A DNA stretch of 64,000 nt from Phialocephala subalpina (Eukaryota; Ascomycota; Leotiomycetes; Helotiales; Mollisiaceae), in NCBI GenBank assembly GCA_900073065.1, contig FJOG01000001.1:2264439-2328438 (forward strand), written 5' to 3'. The position numbers and the translations under genes were made by a program. The notes beneath the pieces are model-generated. The model made no database searches and was not told the DNA's origin. It saw only the letters and a list, made by a program, of their open reading frames with translations. This document shows positions 35,022 to 45,885 of the stretch, one piece after another; within the stretch, counting starts at the first letter, position 1, and each line of letters opens with the position of its first letter.

Positions 35022-36247
35022 ATGACAGTACGAGCTTTTCCATTCCTTGGGTTGTTTATGATGGTCTTGGGTGTCTTGGTCTGGTTCATGATCGAACTTC
35101 GATTGGGATCTGATGTTCTGCCAGGACCAATCGTGACGGTAGGACCCCATGCCCTGGGTATAAATACGCACAGTTAACAACCTGTCTTCTTGCCAGTTGA
35201 ACCTGTCATCCCTTGGTATGGCCGAGTTCGCCGATATCAATTCTCCATTGTATGCAAACATCAGCGCCCTTCTCCCGGTCAACATCTCTGCCTCTGATTA
35301 CGCGTCTATCACCAAATACCTAGGAGTAAGTCCAAGTCTATACATTCTCTCTGTGCAATCTGGAAATTTCTAAGGGCTTGACTACCCAGCCTGACTCATT
35401 GGCTGGAGGAGACAGCGACCAAGATAATGACCCAGGTCTGCAAGGACTTTGAGCCTAGGAAAGTAGATGCTAATTCCAGGGTTAGGTTGCTGACTGGTAT
35501 GTCATATACCTGCGCGGGTACTGCACAGGATACTACTACGCATACGATTGGCCTGTTGCTTCCTTGAATAATTACATTGAGGTGGAACAAGACGGGAATT
35601 GCACAAAGTATGACGGAGTTCAATCATATAGCTTCGACCTTCACAGCATTCTCGTACAATCACTCCCTCCAAGCGTCGAAGGCCTTGCTCATCCGTATCG
35701 TAACATTACGATACTCAATGTCGCGACCTGGCAGATCTGTTGGTGTATTGGAGCGGCATTCTGGCCATTGGTAATGGTGTCCCTGTACCTTACCCTCTAC
35801 GGCACCCGGCGACTCAATGGCATAGCCTTGCTACTATCGCTTGTAAGTACCAATCATGTTCTATAGTCACTTGCTAAGTCGCCTCCTACGCAGGGACTTT
35901 TCGCTTCCATAATGTGCTCTCTTTCGTTCATGCTCGGCAACCTATTACAGTTGCCGTGTGAGAGCTGGGTACATGTGTCGTCGTTTCAGTATCACCTCTC
36001 GCTGTACTTCTTCATACCTGTTGTCTTCCTGACTTTCTGCGAATGGAAACTTCAGCAATGGACTCATTATCTGGATGATATCGTCATAGACCGCAAGCCC
36101 GACGGTGTCAGTTGGTGGAGTCATAACCCACCACCAAATACCTATGTTACAGACCCCGAAATTCTCCTCCGTCCCATGGGCGGCAATTTCAACCCGCAGT
36201 CCCAGCAGGACCGTGCCGTAGAGAGTGGTATGAGGCTCGATAGCTAG
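35022..36247 (+). CDS. SUR7/PalI-like four-TM membrane protein
   Basis: Exons are 35022-35138, 35197-35325, 35486-35842 and 35894-36247, giving 318 residues. The first helix (FLGLFMMVLGVLVWFMI) is followed by an extracellular loop containing the WYVIYLRGYC block and several N-glycosylation sites. Three more helices follow: ICWCIGAAFWPLVMVSLYL, ALLLSLGLFASIMCSL and YFFIPVVFLTFCEW. This is the topology of fungal SUR7/PalI-type plasma-membrane proteins linked to eisosomes or ambient sensing. The third intron-exon choice (acceptor at 35485, intron 160 bp) was made because shorter alternatives create stops. Function is inferred from fold only. Confidence 0.7.
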
Positions 36248-36657
36248 GCAAGGGGATGGATCAAGGACAACAGGTTTGGCATTCCTATGAATGTGGGAGG
36301 TGATTATCGAATATTTCCACCTGCAAGAGACGTAAACCAGGGCCAGGCATCTTGAGTACGATACACATTCTCCTCCAAAAGAAGGCGCGGAAGAGTAACT
36401 ATGTCAAAGTACTGGGTACTGCTCTGTTTCTTTTAACGACCCAACATAAGCCGATAGAATGTACAAGACATGGGAACATGATACTCTGCATTAACCAACT
36501 GTGATGGCTTGAGGCTTGAGCACATGTTCATGACCTGGGAGCTTATTCCTAGCAACTCCTCACGACTTGACAATCCTCCAATGCTTCTGGAATTTCTGCA
36601 AGACTCCTCCAGCACTCTGATCCTGGCCAAACCGAAGCTTCTCCTCCCCTCATGTAG
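36248..36657. other. Intergenic
   Basis: Shared 3' flank of the SUR7-like gene (+) and the partial gene on the minus strand. Nothing is recognised. Confidence 0.55.
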
Positions 36658-37181
36658 TTATTCCAGACCTCGGTCAACATCGGAATCGGAATCTTCATCG
36701 CCGTAGACTAATTGGTAGTAGTCGGGATCTTTGGGGTCGTGATTTTCGATATCAGAATCTTGAAGCTCAGAGCCTACGCTAGCTTCGAGGACTCGTCGGT
36801 TATTCCGTTCTAGCATCTCAAACCACAGCTGTCGTTCCGTCTTTCCGTACCAGTAGCCAATCCACCATTGTCTGAACCTAAGAGCATGGCGACGAAGATA
36901 TATTTACACCGCGCCGACCCAGGACTAACAACCCAATTAGTTAATTGAAAGCAGAGAATAAAGGAGGATGAACTTACAGGTAGATTTCGGCGATCAACCA
37001 AATCACGCCTGGGATGAATAGCCGTGTTGGAGACTGGATTTGGTCTATCCGGTCTTGCGAGCCCTGCAGAAGCGTTAGATGCGCATGTCCCAAAATCCCT
37101 GGGACATTTTCAAGTTCATACTGATCTTTACTTGCTTGTAGATTATAGTCCTCATATTGGCGCAAGAAGCAAGGTGCGTTC
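36658..37181 (-). CDS. C-terminal part of an unrecognised protein, 5' exons not found
   Basis: Two exons are supported: 37181-36978 and 36877-36658, with a 100-bp intron (GTAAGT...GCTCTTAG) that restores AEIYL|FRQWWIGYWYG. The readable product of about 140 residues has a hydrophobic stretch (LFIPGVIWLIAEIYL), a Trp-rich segment and a very acidic tail (YGDEDSDSDVDRGLE). No ATG precedes it in frame: the frame is open to a possible acceptor at 37182-37183 and then meets a stop. Either an upstream exon lies in the leader region that I could not find, or this is a truncated remnant. A diverged copy of part of exon 1 lies about 200 bp upstream. No family is recognised. Confidence 0.4.
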
Positions 37182-37315
37182 CTGGGGATGGTGTGAACTT
37201 ATGGCTGTTGCGGATGCGAGGAGGGTTGAATTGTAAGTTTGGTCGGAATCGAGGCTTGCGAGACTGTGTAGAAACGTTAGATTTAAAAGTCCCAAGGTCT
37301 TTGGGACGTTTTTAA
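37040..37315. repeat. Two diverged copies of a ~75-bp block with internal inverted repeat
   Basis: Copy 1 (37040-37115) and copy 2 (37238-37315) share TTTGGTC, CTTGCGAG, a CGTTAGAT segment and a hairpin. The hairpin is GTCCCA...TGGGAC in both (37088-37106 and 37294-37312 approximately) with a different loop sequence. Copy 1 overlaps the partial minus-strand exon. The loop divergence with intact arms suggests the arms matter or that the block duplicated as a unit. Confidence 0.6.
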
Positions 37316-38951
37316 GGTGTGTGAATCATTCGTCGAGATGGCGTGGGTATAAAATCACATACCTTCCTCGCTTAGCTCTCGTCACGTACAAAACACCACT
37401 TCAACACCTCAACAGCTGCACCTCCCACTTCTTCTCACAACCTCCACAACCATCTCGAAACCTTAATTTTCTTCTCAGTATTGCTCTGCGCAACTCTCAG
37501 ACGGTTTGGAAAGCGGTACGCCACTTTCACAAACCCATTTCCCTTGTAAGACCCCGTCAACTGCAGATCTGTGAAGACAAGCGGATGACAACACCTTCCT
37601 CTCCTCTCCTAACACCTCCTGTATCTTTTGCAAAAGCTCTTGAGGCTTGTTGAAGTGACTGCTTACTTGCAATAACTCTCCAGACCTTTGCGATCTTGGA
37701 TTTTTTCAGAGAACAGCCAAAGCGCTCTTCCAAAGTAAGTCCTCCCCCCCACCTTCTCCTCGACTCCTAGGCGCACCGCAAGCACAGAATATGATCACAC
37801 GAGCAGCTTCATGCTCAATTTCCCTTCTATATTGCTTTGACTCATCCGGGGCGAGGCTGCGAGCTAAACCATCTGATTCCAATTCACCACTCGTCCGCTA
37901 GCTAACGTGCGGTGGGCATAAGTAGTTCGCACCTCAACTCTTCTTCCATCCCCCAACAATATAATACGACGACAAACCTCTTCCTTCTTCAACAGTCTTG
38001 GGTCTCCTTGACTTGAAGTATCTTCTCGATACTACAACGTCTGAAGATTGACCTGCACGCGCTGTGTGTATTTGCGCACTCGCGTTAACACCGCAGGCAA
38101 GTCAAAAGGTACGTCCACCATCTACCCTACTCCAGTAAAAAGCAAGCTACAACATTGCGCAACTCGAATAGCAATACTCGCACCCTCGATCTTTGATCTC
38201 ATACTGACTTGACATCCTATCAAGCACCGAGTCTCGAGCTTTCGAATCGATCTGTGCTCGTCTACAATTGGCCCCCTGAACCATCGACTGAAAACGATTC
38301 GCTCCCCTTAACCAAAAACCAGTCCCTCCCCCCTTAACCGAGAAGCTCCCCCTTACCCAATCGACTAAAAAAGAGTCGCTCCCCTTTATCCATCGCCTGA
38401 AGAGCCACTGAGCAGCATTAGCTACGTCGCTACGTCTCCTGAAGTAGCCGACCAATAACGGGGATCATTTCGCTTTCGCCCTAAAGATCGGCTGCTTCGC
38501 TCCTAAGTAGTAAGTTGCAGATACTTTCATATAGTCGTTGGCGGTAGAGCACATGGAAGATAGGAACGAAGCGGTAGAAAGTTGGGAATAAAGCAGACGC
38601 TTCGAACTGATGTGGTTCGAGCTGAACTTTGGTGGACTTCCATCAAGCAATGTTCCTCCTTTGCAGCCGCAAGCTCGTGAAACGCGAATGTCGCCATCCT
38701 GTTCTGCGACTTTCGAAAGAGGATAAGTCGTGAGAATAAGTTTGGACATTCATGTTGAAAGGCGTTTGTGGTGGTTTTGGAGACATGGGCAGGAATCATG
38801 CATGAATGACTTTGAACATTTGCTAACATCAGTGTGCAGCAGCAGCAGCAGCAGGGCCCTCACATAGCCTCCAGTCGACTCCTCGAGCTACGAACCTCGA
38901 AGCATACTCTCGATTACCGAAGGAAATATTGGGGCAACAACATCCGAAGCA
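37182..38951. other. Long leader/promoter of the B-box-like gene
   Basis: About 1.8 kb without a supportable gene. It is rich in C/T tracts, contains plausible splice donors (GTAAGT near 37733, GTACGT near 38109) and ends in a (CAG)n run at about 38837-38855. The arrangement fits a long, possibly spliced 5' leader of the gene at 38952, as often seen for fungal regulators. A CCCCT cluster is listed separately. Confidence 0.5.
38304..38385 (+). promoter_or_regulatory. Cluster of four CCCCT (STRE-like) motifs in degenerate repeats
   Basis: CCCCT occurs at 38304, 38330, 38349 and 38381 within about 80 bp. Each sits in a similar context (TC..CTCCCCTTAACC), with GACTAAAA/GACTGAAAA segments repeated between them. 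CCCCT is the stress-response element read by Msn2/4-like zinc fingers in yeasts. The clustering is seen; stress control is inference. Confidence 0.4.
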
Positions 38952-40550
38952 ATGTCAGGAGGACCTGATTTGCCGTTGTTCCCTGTTATCAAGCATAACA
39001 GATGGGAGAAGATCTCGGTCCATACCGCCAAGTGTGATCTGTGTCACACCCACAACACCACCGTCATGCAAAGATGCAAGTCATGCAACCAACAAATCTG
39101 TAAGAAGTGCATCGATCATGTCCACAAGGATGGCAAGCATGAGGTCATCGGAGAACTCGACTGGACTCCCGGTCCGTCTCCAGCAGCAGAAAGTGCTCGT
39201 CGAACACCGGCAAAGAACCCCAGAAAGAAGGAGACGCCTACGAAGACCCTAAAGAGTTCACCGAAGCGTGATCGTGTTCTCTCTTCGAATGCCACACCTT
39301 CTCGAATCAGCAAGCGCCAGACCCCAGGTCGGATTGCTAGCCGGAATGTCGCCTACTATCGCGAGGAGGACTGCGAAGGATACCCCGACGACTTCGAGGA
39401 AGGTGGCTATGAAGATGAGATTGTTCATTCGGGTGGTTCACGTCGTGGCAACCAACGCCAGCGCAATGAAACTCAATATGAGCCCCCGATGCACGATCCT
39501 CGAGTCGGCCGATATCCCGACGAGCAGCAAGGCATGAGAAGCTATTATCAACACGGTCCCCAATTGAACAGACAAGAAGGCTATGTTCCAGCAGGCCATG
39601 CGTTTGAGGACCCATTCACGGATTCTCGAGCTCGCGCTCAAGGACCTCAACATCATCGTCCCTCTACTACTATGAGTGTATCAGGCAGAAGACTCGTCGG
39701 CCCACCACGTAACTTTCACTATGAGGAGCCAGATGATGAACGTTTTGTGGAGGAGTTGACTGCTATGCACCCTCATGTGAGTGGTCATCACCGAGAGGAA
39801 GCTCGATCTCGTCATGCTGAGGAAGGTGGTCATGCTATGCAAAGTGGCCATCGCGATATTGGTCGTGAGGAAGGTCATTACGCCGAGAAATGTGGCCATG
39901 CTATGGAGAGCCGCCCTCGTGAGCAGACTCGATATGCTGAGGAGTATGAGGAGGCCTATTATGCTGAGGAAGGTCGCCTGCGTCGAGACTCTCGTGTTGG
40001 CAGACAAGAAGGGCCCCGTCAAGCCATTCCCTATGCTGCCGAAGGTTGCCCACGCCCAGAGAATCGTCCACGACAACAAGGTCAACCCCGCCAGGATGTT
40101 TCTCAAGGTGTGCCAGAAATCTATCGTCAAAATGGCTACTTTGATAACAATCAGGTCTACCACCATCCAGTGAGCCAAACTCGCGAGGAGTCCCATCGAG
40201 TCCAATCTGCAAGACAGGACAATCCCTCTGCCAACGAGGATGGTTCTCGTAGATCATCTGTCCAGGGACGCGGTGCTGACAGCATTGCCTCTTCCATCGC
40301 AGGTCGTACCAATGACAATCGATCTCCAGATATGGGACGCCCACGTGTCGAGAATCGCTCTCCTGCCAATGACCATCAGCAACAGGCTGAGCTGTCTGCT
40401 CGGGATGCCAGAATTGCTGAAATCCAACGTGAATTCGGCGAATTCGACCAAATCATTGAGATGCTGGATGCAAACAACTTGGAGGAAGCCGAGCAACTTG
40501 TCGCTGCTTGCGAGGCTCTGGTGCAAGGTAGCGGTGGTGATGAGGAATAA
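38952..40550 (+). CDS. B-box-like zinc-finger protein with long disordered repeat region
   Basis: A single-exon gene of 532 residues. Residues 25-62 hold a Cys/His cluster (CDLCHTHNTT, CKSCNQQICKKC, then HVHKDGKH) matching the spacing of B-box zinc fingers. The middle is Arg/Glu/His-rich and probably disordered, with imperfect internal repeats of the form HAEEGGHAM, YAEKCGHAM and YYAEEG around residues 290-345. The C-terminus is an acidic amphipathic helix (QREFGEFDQIIEMLDANN). B-box proteins commonly mediate protein-protein contacts; no catalytic RING is present. The name of the family is not known to me. The long leader suggests translational or stress control. Confidence 0.75.
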   Translation: MSGGPDLPLFPVIKHNRWEKISVHTAKCDLCHTHNTTVMQRCKSCNQQICKKCIDHVHKDGKHEVIGELDWTPGPSPAAESARRTPAKNPRKKETPTKTLKSSPKRDRVLSSNATPSRISKRQTPGRIASRNVAYYREEDCEGYPDDFEEGGYEDEIVHSGGSRRGNQRQRNETQYEPPMHDPRVGRYPDEQQGMRSYYQHGPQLNRQEGYVPAGHAFEDPFTDSRARAQGPQHHRPSTTMSVSGRRLVGPPRNFHYEEPDDERFVEELTAMHPHVSGHHREEARSRHAEEGGHAMQSGHRDIGREEGHYAEKCGHAMESRPREQTRYAEEYEEAYYAEEGRLRRDSRVGRQEGPRQAIPYAAEGCPRPENRPRQQGQPRQDVSQGVPEIYRQNGYFDNNQVYHHPVSQTREESHRVQSARQDNPSANEDGSRRSSVQGRGADSIASSIAGRTNDNRSPDMGRPRVENRSPANDHQQQAELSARDARIAEIQREFGEFDQIIEMLDANNLEEAEQLVAACEALVQGSGGDEE

Positions 40551-41759
40551 GGTCGTAGCAGCGTCCCTCTAACATCAGCACCCTCTCTTTGTACTTTCCC
40601 TTTTGCACACTCCAGCACTGCATTTGGCAGACATTTTGCGTTGTCTTTTTCATTTTGCTTTTTTTCTGCAGCAGAGAATAAACACTAGAGTTGAGCTGGT
40701 GGACAAAAGTTTTGCGTGATTTTTGCATTAGACTTTGCATTCAACATTGCATTGGATTTCAGATAATTGGGGATGGATCTTTTGGACTGGCTTCAGTTGG
40801 TACTTGGTCTGCAGCATTTGCATAGCAGACATAGGTAGAAAAGATCATTCCTGCAAAAATTGGTGCCACTTGACTTTGTGAAAGGTGAAGACTAGCATGT
40901 GCCTTGACATGATATCAATGACCATCAACTTTATGCCTTTCTTAGAATACCGAATCCAGGTTCCGACTTTTGAGAGCAGAATGTCGTCTTCTCAACATAG
41001 TGAACTTTGGAATCCTGTAGTATCTGTGCGATCTGTCTCTCGTTTTCCGGTGTCTTTAGAGTGCTGCTTCAAGTCCGCAGCCTTTCAGGATTTGAAAGAA
41101 TGCCCTCTCTTTCTCAGATTTGCAGAGTTATCTGGGTCCATGGGATGTGACTATTATGAATTCCTGTGGGCAAGTTAGAACTCTGATGCTGCTTCGCAAT
41201 TCTTGCTGGTGCTTGTGGCGACTCACCACATCCTGCTACCTGATCCAGCCCTGCCTGCATGGCTGCAGATTCTTTAATAAAGACTGCTATTGAGTCACAA
41301 TTGAGAGGCATCGTCGCAGATCCGGAGCTCAATGGACGAATGCAAGATGAGGAGGAGGGGCAATTGTTTGCTTGAGAGGAAGCGTCGTCTGCAGTGAAGC
41401 GAGAACCCCAGTCTTGGCATTCTCACCTGCCTCTTCTGGCCTCCTTACCAAACTAGACCACGACCCATTTGAAATTCCTTCGACAACACTTGCACGTTGA
41501 CTCATTTCTTCATACTATTTCTTATCTTTGCACGGCTGTAGTTAGCCGCAGCCTTTCTTCTTTGCATTGAATGCCATTGCGACGGGATAAGCTTTACTAG
41601 ACTACGTTATTTCCTCTCCGTTTCTGAGCAGATTTCATGAGCGGGTCAGGCTGCAAGTGCAAGTCCACCTCATCAATTACTCTATAAAACAACTCCATTC
41701 CATCCATTTGAAGCAAACAAACCCCCCATTAAGCAAAATCCCCCAAGCCTACCACAATC
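40551..41759. other. Intergenic
   Basis: 3' flank of the B-box-like gene and promoter of the methyltransferase. Several GCATT/GCAGA-rich stretches occur, but no ORF or repeat is supported. Confidence 0.55.
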
Positions 41760-42949
41760 ATGGCAACCACAACCCCCTCAGACCCGACATTCCGCTCCTA
41801 TACCTTAGAAGAAGCCAAAATCTACGCCACCCACCGACTCTCCTACCCCGAAGCCCTTTACAACAAAGTCCTTGAACACCATGCTTCCACCGGAGGTCAA
41901 TTCGGTCTTCTATTCGACGTTGGATGCGGACCTGGGAACGCTACACGTGATGTTGCGTTGTCATTTGATGAAGCACTTGGTGCTGATCCGGGAGAGGCTA
42001 TGATTGGGGCTGCGAGAGATTTGGGTGGGAAGACGAAGAGTGGGAAGGGGATTAGGTACGAGGTTTCTGGTGCGGAGGAGATAAGTGGGGTTGAGGGGTT
42101 GGCGAGGGAGTCTGTGGATCTTTTGATCAGTGCTATGGCTGTACATTGGTTTGACGTGCCAAAATTCTGGGCAGAGGCGGCGAAAGTCGTCAAGCCTGGA
42201 GGGACAGTTGCACTTTGGACGTATTGTAAGTTTCCAAATCTTGGGGTTGAAGTTGGACTATGCTGACTGTGATTTTAGCATCTCTGTTTCCTCGTATGTC
42301 AAAGTCCTTAGCCAGGGACATGCACAGTCAATCTCAGAATATCTAGATCCTTCAACGCGAAACTACGAAAAGGTCAAGGAAGTATTCCTTCGGCTCGAAA
42401 GAGAGACCCTCGCACCCTATGCGCAACCAGGCAACATCCTGTCCATGTAAGCATCAACTTCTCGGAGAATTGTTCCCTCTTTCGTGTTGTCTTAGGAGTG
42501 CATTGCTCCGATGTACTCCACCTGTGCTCCAAACGCACTCTCAAGACATGCATTTTTGCTCTCGAAACATACAAAAGAAGTTGGCTGACTCCGAGATCTT
42601 GATGAACAGGAACATGTACGACGATCTACCACGTCCATGGGACGCCTCACCACCAATCCCCACCTTCCTAGAGTCGAAGTACGTGAAGTACGACTGGGAC
42701 CGAGATGGGAAGCTCAGCAACGGCGTCGACTTCTTTGGCGGCGGAGAGAAACGAACACTCGTCCAGATTGAAAATGGGATGGGAACAGCAAGCATGGTGA
42801 CTCGATGGAGAGCCGCCAACCCAGAGTTAGCTGGCACAGACAAAGATGCGGTGAAAGTCTTTGCCAAGGAATTGCGAGAGGCATTGGGAGGTCAAGACTG
42901 GGTGATAGAAGGCAGTGGGACGACCATCATGCTATTCAAGAAGTCTTGA
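41760..42949 (+). CDS. SAM-dependent methyltransferase (trans-aconitate methyltransferase-like)
   Basis: Exons are 41760-42225, 42279-42293, 42347-42446 and 42610-42949, giving 306 residues. The SAM-binding motif I is LLFDVGCGPGNATRDVA; later class I motifs are AMAVHWFDVPKFW and VVKPGGTVALWTY. Exon 2 is a 15-nt micro-exon that together with its neighbours restores TYSSLFP|HPSTRNYEKV, a stretch well conserved in fungal relatives. The C-terminal block DDLPRPWD and the closing GTTIMLFKKS fit the TMT1-like group. Substrate is probably a small acid, but this is inference. The third intron (163 bp) is a repeated element shared with the gene at 46837-48473. Confidence 0.85.
42447..42609 (+). mobile_element. 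Introner-like intron, family 2, copy a
   Basis: This 163-bp intron is homologous over its full length to the 164-bp intron at 48014-48177 on the other strand in an unrelated gene. By eye identity is roughly 75-80 percent, with a 32-base identical run near the 3' end that includes TTGGCTGACTCCGAGATC. Subterminal inverted repeats TCTCGGAG (42460-42467) and CTCCGAGA (42589-42596) pair across the element. A central imperfect palindrome GGAGTGC.TTGCTCC is kept in both copies. The donor is GTAAGC, the branch GCTGAC, the acceptor AACAG. The two other introns of this gene are 53 bp each. Confidence 0.82.
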
Positions 42950-44901
42950 TCCTCCCCGACGGCGTTGAAATTGCGGTCTTCCTCGCTATTCACTCTTATT
43001 CAAATCATATATACAAAGTCACCGTCCTCTTCAGTACGGCGCGTTTCCGAGGATCTCTTCTCAAAAATGTGGTGATTGGTCTAGATCTCCAGCCGTATGC
43101 AGGACATCTGAACCTGTCTCCACCATCCCTGAGACCCTGAAGATATCATATTCCGATATAGCCTATTACAGAAACGTTACTATCCCTTCTAAGATGTTGG
43201 ACATTTTGCCTATCTCCTCGCATGCAGAAGATTAACGCGCGCACGTTTAGTTTCAAGCAAGCCCGTGGGGTCTGAGTTGCATCCACCAGGTGCATCTTGA
43301 CCCTTCTAGAGCACAGATCAAGGGATCTAATGGTCGGATGGACTGGTGATGTGGGTGAGGCGGGAAGCGCGTCCAGCGCACATCTTGAAGCGCGCGGTCA
43401 AATCCCATCACCATCACCAGATGAGGGTGGTCAAGATCGATTCGGCTTCAATTGAAGCTTGATCGAACAGCAAAAATTTTCTTCATTCTATGCTGACCAT
43501 CATGTCTATTCTTCAAGTGAAGACAGCCGTTTTCCCCGTCGTCTTTTCAAATCATCACGATGCCCCACGAAGCACCCCTCCAAAGCCCGCTCTCTGATTC
43601 GTCAATTCGCGTATGCAAGCATTAAACGCGAAAAATCGCGTCGCGCGTTCCATGTAATCTCCCTCATGCTCTCATCCACCACTCACAGCACCCACTTCTC
43701 GCACACGCTCTGTAAATGACTCGCAGGCAAGGCGGTGTCATGTCACCGCCTCAGCAAGAGCGAACTTGCCTTGCATCTCGATATCACCTGGGGATGCTGA
43801 ATGTCCTCATGGAAGAAAGCAGCGGGAGCAAGCATGGCGATAAGATTGCGCCGTTTCAGACATCCTGTCCATACTATCGATTAGAACCCCTCAGACATAC
43901 TTTGCGTCATTGCTGAGTGTCTATGAACATCGTAATGAAAAGAACCAAGGGAGGTCAGCAAGGAAATCCTCTGAGATGGTGCCTGGGAGACGCGTCGAAG
44001 CGCGTAAAGTACTTTCTTGGATAATATTGATCTCGATTCCAACAGCAGGTACACCAGGAGAAAGTGAGAGGGTGTTGCCATGACGAAAGAATTGAGAGTG
44101 AGAATCGAAAAGTCACCTCATGATCGAGTGTTCTGATAGAGGCTAAGGCACCAGGAGGAGAGTTCATTCTATCTTGGGGTGGGATCCGGGGCTTCTCCCG
44201 CAGCCATAAACTTTCCACCAGCTTGGAAAATGCTAGGAGATGACTTCAGATGGCACTGTTATAAGCCCTAGCCGGTGACCGGCGTGCTGAACGGTGCAAG
44301 TGAAGGGATCATAGAGACGGGAGCGCAGAATCGAGAGGTCGCTGAGCGAAGTATCGAGGAGGTGATTCTCCGTTCAGATCGAGGACAGGAACAGAACCAA
44401 AAAAGCTCCCCTTCACACACCGCAACCAACATCGTCTCGCAGATATATTGTGCACACTAGACTTCTGAAAGGGAAGTAGTGGCACACACCTCTCTTCACA
44501 CCCTTGCTCACCTTGTACGCTCCCATCACGAGGCCACTTAATGCGGTTGTGCAGGGGTAGCTGGTCGTAGCGGGCATTAACTCTGCATTATTAACAGGCC
44601 GCCCACCGTTGCCAACGGCCCTCTCTTCCTCTCACATCCACAGCTGCGCCAACCTGCATCTTCACCACCAAAAGCAACATCTACGATCAACAACGTCGTC
44701 GCATATATTTGTTTTCGGGGCCAACGAATCTTTAAAGCTCGGGGAATACGATCGTGTTTTTATTCTGCGCAGAGAGCGAGGTTGTGCGACGCCGAGAGCT
44801 CCCGGCGCATTCGTGTCGCTCGTCGCATCGATCCTCGATTGCTTCGAGAACTTCACTCTACACGACAACACTCTACACACAACAATACGACAGTCGCAAC
44901 C
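42950..44901. other. Intergenic and leader of Myb/SANT-like gene
   Basis: 1.95 kb without a supportable gene. GC-rich motifs of the type GCGCGC/GCGCGTCC occur near 43370-43400. The region from about 44600 to 44901 looks like the leader of the next gene, with short upstream ORFs (e.g. 44754, 44782). Confidence 0.5.
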
Positions 44902-45885
44902 ATGCTCCTTCCCTCAGCATTAACCTGCGAATCCACCTCCTCGCTCTCAGCACCAAAACCCACCTCCTACTTCCCACCTTCGTCGACCCTCTTCGCCTCA
45001 CCACCCATCTCACCTCCTACAACCACGACTCAGCTCTCTTTTCAAACACCAGCCTCAAGCTCAAACACCACGATCTCGAGTATATACTCGACATGTCGCG
45101 CGCTGCAATCTATGCTTACAACTCCGTCGCAATTGCCGAGTCCTCCTACACAACGTACGCAATTAGCTTCTTCAATCCCAATCATCTCGAGTCCGTTTAA
45201 GTTGAGGTTGAGGAATAGGGGGAATAGGAGTGAAGATCAATCTTTAACTCCTAGGAAGAAGATTGGGAAACGAGCACCCCCTAGAGGAGTTAATAAACGT
45301 CGACGAGCAATTGAGGACGAGATGTCGAGGGAGACAGTCGACAGTGATTGCGACTCGGAACACGAACATGAGAATGAGTCGGAAGAGAAGGAGAATGCGA
45401 GACAAACACCAGAGCGAGAGGAGAGGGAAGGGGAAAGACCCAGGACACCAAAACGTATCCGTCTAGCTCCAGAAATCCTTCCACTCGGTCTTGATCGCAG
45501 CGACTTTCACGCTCTGCACTTACAACATCAACTCTCGTCCCAACCTTTATTCTTCCCGTCCTCACAATCTTCCCACTCCAACGCCGGTCCATTTTCCTCC
45601 AACAACACACAACAACAAGAAATGGAAAGTGAAGAGAACGAGGAATGGAGCACAGAAGACGACCGCCTCCTCGTCGAGCTCGTCCTCGAAAAACTCAAGC
45701 TCTCAAAATCCGAATGGCAAGATTGCGCGAGAAGTTTAGGACGGGATCGAGGGAGTGTGGGGAGGAGGTGGAAGAGTCTTATGGCTGGTGGGGACGTAGG
45801 CCTGAAGGGACGGCCTAAGGCTGTTGGCGGGATAGGAGGGAGAGGGAAAATGGAGAGGGGAAGGATTTATGGGAGTTGGCGCTGA
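44902..45885 (+). CDS. Myb/SANT-like nuclear protein
   Basis: A single exon of 327 residues from the ATG in context aaccATGCTCC. The frame continues upstream to 44782, but that part is in the leader. The first third is Ser/Thr/Pro-rich. Two basic segments (RKKIGKRAPPRGVNKRRR, RPRTPKRIRLAP) look like nuclear localisation signals and flank an acidic stretch. Residues about 245-295 form a Myb/SANT-like helix-turn-helix with regularly spaced aromatic residues (EEWSTEDDRLLVELVLE, then SEWQDCARSLGRDR and RRWKSLM). A Gly/Arg-rich tail follows. It is probably a chromatin or DNA-binding regulator; target and name are unknown. Confidence 0.72.
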   Translation: MLLPSALTCESTSSLSAPKPTSYFPPSSTLFASPPISPPTTTTQLSFQTPASSSNTTISSIYSTCRALQSMLTTPSQLPSPPTQRTQLASSIPIISSPFKLRLRNRGNRSEDQSLTPRKKIGKRAPPRGVNKRRRAIEDEMSRETVDSDCDSEHEHENESEEKENARQTPEREEREGERPRTPKRIRLAPEILPLGLDRSDFHALHLQHQLSSQPLFFPSSQSSHSNAGPFSSNNTQQQEMESEENEEWSTEDDRLLVELVLEKLKLSKSEWQDCARSLGRDRGSVGRRWKSLMAGGDVGLKGRPKAVGGIGGRGKMERGRIYGSWR

